Shown: positions 7,517-8,905 of the stretch, in pieces
How positions within the stretch are numbered: the first letter of the stretch is position 1
Layout: every line of letters begins with the position of its first letter
NCBI GenBank assembly: GCA_003545125.1
Contig: DQCI01000066.1
Span: 23,341-32,245, forward strand
Length of the DNA: 8,905 nt
From: Paracoccaceae bacterium
Lineage (GTDB): Bacteria > Pseudomonadota > Alphaproteobacteria > Rhodobacterales > Rhodobacteraceae
Reading direction: 5' to 3'
The notes under the pieces: model-generated
The model's input: the letters and a program-made list of their open reading frames with translations, nothing else
The model's database searches: none
Told to the model about the DNA's origin: nothing
Program-made: the position numbers and the translations under genes

Positions 7517-8290
7517 TCAGCTCGTCGCGTCCGCCACCTGCGGCAGCCGCCAGCGCAGCTTCGACCAGTCCCGCCGGCCGAGGATCATCGACACGGTGGC
7601 GAATTCGAAGCCGCGATCAAGCAGCCCGTCCAGCGCCGTCGGCATCGCGCGCACGGTCGGCGCATGGATGTCGTGGGTCAGGATGATCGCGCCCGGCCCG
7701 GTGCGGTTCAAGATCCGGCTCGCGACCACGCTTGAGCCGGGACGGCGCCAATCCTCGGGGTCGACCGACCACAGGATCGTCGGCATCTCGCGATCTTTCG
7801 CGATGAAATGCGCCTGGCGGTCGGTGAGCGCGCCGTAGGGCGGGCGCAGGGTCGTCGGGATCCGCTGCACCGCCTTGTAGACGGCGTCGGAAGTGCGGTC
7901 GAGTTCGCGCAATACCCCGCCCGAGCCGAGCCGCGACAGGAACGGATGGCTCCAGCTGTGATTGCCGATCTCGTGGCCCTCATCGACCATGCGCTTGATG
8001 ATGTCAGGGTAGCGCGCGGCGTTGCGGCCGATCACGTAGAAGGTCGCGCGGATGCGGCGTTCCTTCAGCATGTCGAGCAGCGCCGGCGTCAACGTCGGGT
8101 GCGGCCCGTCGTCGAAGGTCATGGCAACGAGATTGCCCCGCGCCGGCCCCGCTTTCACGGCGTCCGGCCGGGCGCTGGCAAAGTCTTCCGGCAAGGAGAC
8201 CGATGAGGCCGCAAGCCCTGCGGCAGGCATCAGCCCGCCACACGCCAGTGCCGCCCCCGATCCCACGATCAGGTTCCGTCTTGTAAACAC
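7517..8290 (-). CDS. Exported NodB-family polysaccharide deacetylase
   Basis: This gene encodes a 257-residue carbohydrate esterase family 4 enzyme that removes N- or O-acetyl groups from a polysaccharide in the periplasm or envelope. All five NodB motifs are present: TFDDGP (58-63; D60 base, D61 metal), HSWSH (111-115; metal His111 and His115), RPPYG (149-153), the LWSVDPEDW stretch (173-181) and LTHD (204-207; H206 acid). The N-terminus reads TRRNLIVGSGAALACGGL, a twin-arginine-like motif followed by a hydrophobic core, with possible cleavage near residue 27; Tat export is inferred. The start is GTG at 8290, preceded by a GAGGGG ribosome site; the open frame upstream to 8782 is not coding. 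Family members act on peptidoglycan, chitin oligomers or exopolysaccharide, and the substrate here is unknown. Its 3' end is duplicated as a remnant at 6696-6794. It converges on a glycosyltransferase and has a dyad-rich AT-rich promoter region. Confidence 0.93.
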   Translation of the reverse strand: MFTRRNLIVGSGAALACGGLMPAAGLAASSVSLPEDFASARPDAVKAGPARGNLVAMTFDDGPHPTLTPALLDMLKERRIRATFYVIGRNAARYPDIIKRMVDEGHEIGNHSWSHPFLSRLGSGGVLRELDRTSDAVYKAVQRIPTTLRPPYGALTDRQAHFIAKDREMPTILWSVDPEDWRRPGSSVVASRILNRTGPGAIILTHDIHAPTVRAMPTALDGLLDRGFEFATVSMILGRRDWSKLRWRLPQVADATS

Positions 8291-8319
8291 CCCGGCCCCT
8301 CTTCCCCTAGCAAATGTCT

Positions 8320-8470
8320 GAACACATACCCTCGGTGGTACTATCTCTACAAAGGTATGTTCGGTGCAAGCATACGGATTGTATTTATCCGATTCTTTGG
8401 TGGGATTGTTTCCACAGGGGAACCTGTAGCATAAATAGGTGCGAATTGTACAATGTTCTTCAATAATTGA
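8320..8470. other. AT-rich control region upstream of the deacetylase
   Basis: By hand count 61 of the 150 bases at 8321-8470 are G or C (41%), in clear contrast to the GC-rich genes and spacer on both sides. The edges are fairly sharp. No credible gene lies inside. It contains the deacetylase promoter candidate and several dyads: ACATACC/GGTATGT, CGGAT/ATCCG (8375-8391), ACAGG-GGAA-CCTGT (8414-8427) and ATTGTACAAT (8445-8454). Low GC at a promoter is normal, but this length suggests either a bound regulatory region or DNA of foreign origin. Confidence 0.6.
8340..8369 (-). promoter_or_regulatory. Candidate promoter and operator of the deacetylase gene
   Basis: On the minus strand TTGCAC (8369-8364) and GATAGT (8345-8340) are 18 bp apart, giving a start point near 8333 and a leader of about 40 bases. 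The predicted -10 sits between two perfect 7-bp inverted half-sites, ACATACC at 8324-8330 and GGTATGT at 8354-8360 (plus-strand reading, 23-bp spacer). A second dyad, CGGAT-N7-ATCCG (8375-8391), abuts the -35. Such an arrangement suggests control by a DNA-binding regulator, which is not encoded in this window. Confidence 0.4.
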
Positions 8471-8789
8471 GACACGCACACTTTGACCCCGGGGCTGATT
8501 GGTCGCTTGAGGCCACCGATCCGGGCGGCCACGACTCACCCCTTGGGGCCCGGGGGGGCGCCGGCTTCCAGGCCCGCTTGCGGGCGATGGAACGTCCGCT
8601 GAGCCGGGTGGCCGTCTGCAAATGCGGCTGCCGGACGGGGGATCTGGCGGGCCAGAACCAGTCCAGAAACAGTCCAGACCCGGGCCAGCCCCGGGGCAAG
8701 CCCGGACCGGCCCCGGGCGGGGAGCCGTGACGCCGCGCTTGCCGAGCGGCGGCGGACCGAAAAAACTCCACCCCTTGGCCACGAACCGC
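8471..8789. other. GC-rich gene-free spacer with direct and inverted repeats
   Basis: No plausible gene is visible on either strand; the open frames are Pro/Gly/Arg-rich products of GC bias. The stretch 8652-8680 carries imperfect direct repeats of about 11 bp built on CCAGAAACAGT and CAGTCCAGA. It is followed by GC-rich dyads: CCGGGGC at 8691-8697 with GCCCCGG at 8710-8716, and CGCCGC at 8731-8736 with GCGGCG at 8746-8751. None is followed by a T run. A role is not evident. Confidence 0.45.
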
Positions 8790-8818
8790 TTGACGCCCCG
8801 CTGCCGGGGGCCTAATAC
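8790..8818 (+). promoter_or_regulatory. Strong sigma70-type promoter of the downstream tRNA gene
   Basis: TTGACG (8790-8795) and TAATAC (8813-8818) are separated by exactly 17 bp. Both hexamers are close to the consensus TTGACA and TATAAT, and this is the best promoter in the window. The start would be near 8825, about 57 bases before the tRNA, so the leader must be processed away. Confidence 0.72.
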
Positions 8819-8830
8819 CCGGCTTCACGG

Positions 8831-8870
8831 CGCGCCCAAGGGCGCGTTGAACAAAGGCGCCATTTGGCGC
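8831..8870 (+). other. Two stem-loops in the tRNA leader
   Basis: CGCGCCC-AA-GGGCGCG (8831-8846) and GCGCCA-TT-TGGCGC (8857-8870) are perfect inverted repeats lying between the promoter start point and the tRNA. They would fold in the leader RNA and could guide processing or affect early elongation. This is inferred from structure only. Confidence 0.5.
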
Positions 8871-8881
8871 AACGGCAGCGA

Positions 8882-8905
8882 GCGGTTGTAGCTCAGTTGG
8901 TTAGA
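8882..8905 (+). tRNA. 5' part of a tRNA, probably tRNA-Asp, cut by the window edge
   Basis: The 24 bases starting GCGGTTGTAGCTCAGTTGG include an acceptor strand (GCGGTTG), TA, the D stem GCTC and most of the D loop, ending inside the second half of the D arm. Alphaproteobacterial tRNA-Asp(GTC) begins with this sequence as I recall it. The anticodon lies outside the window, so the amino acid is not proven. A strong promoter precedes it. Confidence 0.8.

Noticed and set aside
8291..8782. 164-codon N-terminal extension of the deacetylase
   Set aside because: It precedes the signal sequence, crosses the AT-rich promoter region and lacks any domain; the GTG at 8290 has a good ribosome site.

Overview
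The window looks like chromosomal DNA of a high-GC alphaproteobacterium, most likely a member of the Rhodobacterales. The clues are strong G/C preference at third codon positions, a Lon protease with typical alphaproteobacterial sequence, a lon-HU gene order, and tRNA sequences of that group. The lineage is an inference from sequence style; no database search was possible.

Left part (1-4321). A minus-strand gene for an uncharacterised four-helix membrane protein (50-1006) diverges from a full-length, catalytically intact ATP-dependent protease gene lon (1348-3753). The 341-bp gap between them holds a good sigma32 (RpoH) heat-shock promoter candidate for lon. After lon comes a divergent HU-family DNA-binding protein (3857-4321) with a long disordered N-terminal tail. 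The lon-HU order is the same as lon-hupB in enterobacteria.

Middle (4336-5379). Two different valine tRNAs, Val-CAC (4336-4410) and Val-TAC (5287-5362), bracket a small histidine phosphatase (4509-5081). The spacers are structured: a 20-bp palindrome-bearing unit repeated in tandem just after Val-CAC, then a row of three strong inverted repeats after the phosphatase. Val-TAC has its own promoter and a textbook intrinsic terminator.

Right part (5513-8290). A plus-strand cytoplasmic glycosyltransferase (5513-6778) converges on a minus-strand exported NodB-type polysaccharide deacetylase (7517-8290) that has a Tat-like signal and all catalytic motifs. Between them is about 740 bp without a convincing gene. 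Its left edge carries a 96-bp remnant matching the 3' end of the deacetylase gene, lying antisense to the last codons of the glycosyltransferase. The region therefore appears to have gone through duplication and deletion. The two enzymes may act on the same surface glycan, but only their proximity suggests this.

Right end (8291-8905). Upstream of the deacetylase is an AT-rich block (about 41% GC by hand count) with several dyads and a promoter candidate, then a GC-rich gene-free stretch. After that comes a very good sigma70 promoter (8790-8818), two leader hairpins, and the first 24 bases of a tRNA that matches tRNA-Asp, cut by the window edge.

I see no CRISPR array, insertion sequence, phage gene or defence system. 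The most interesting items are the deacetylase remnant and its effect on the glycosyltransferase C-terminus, the hairpin arrays between the valine tRNA genes, and the dyad-rich control region of the deacetylase.
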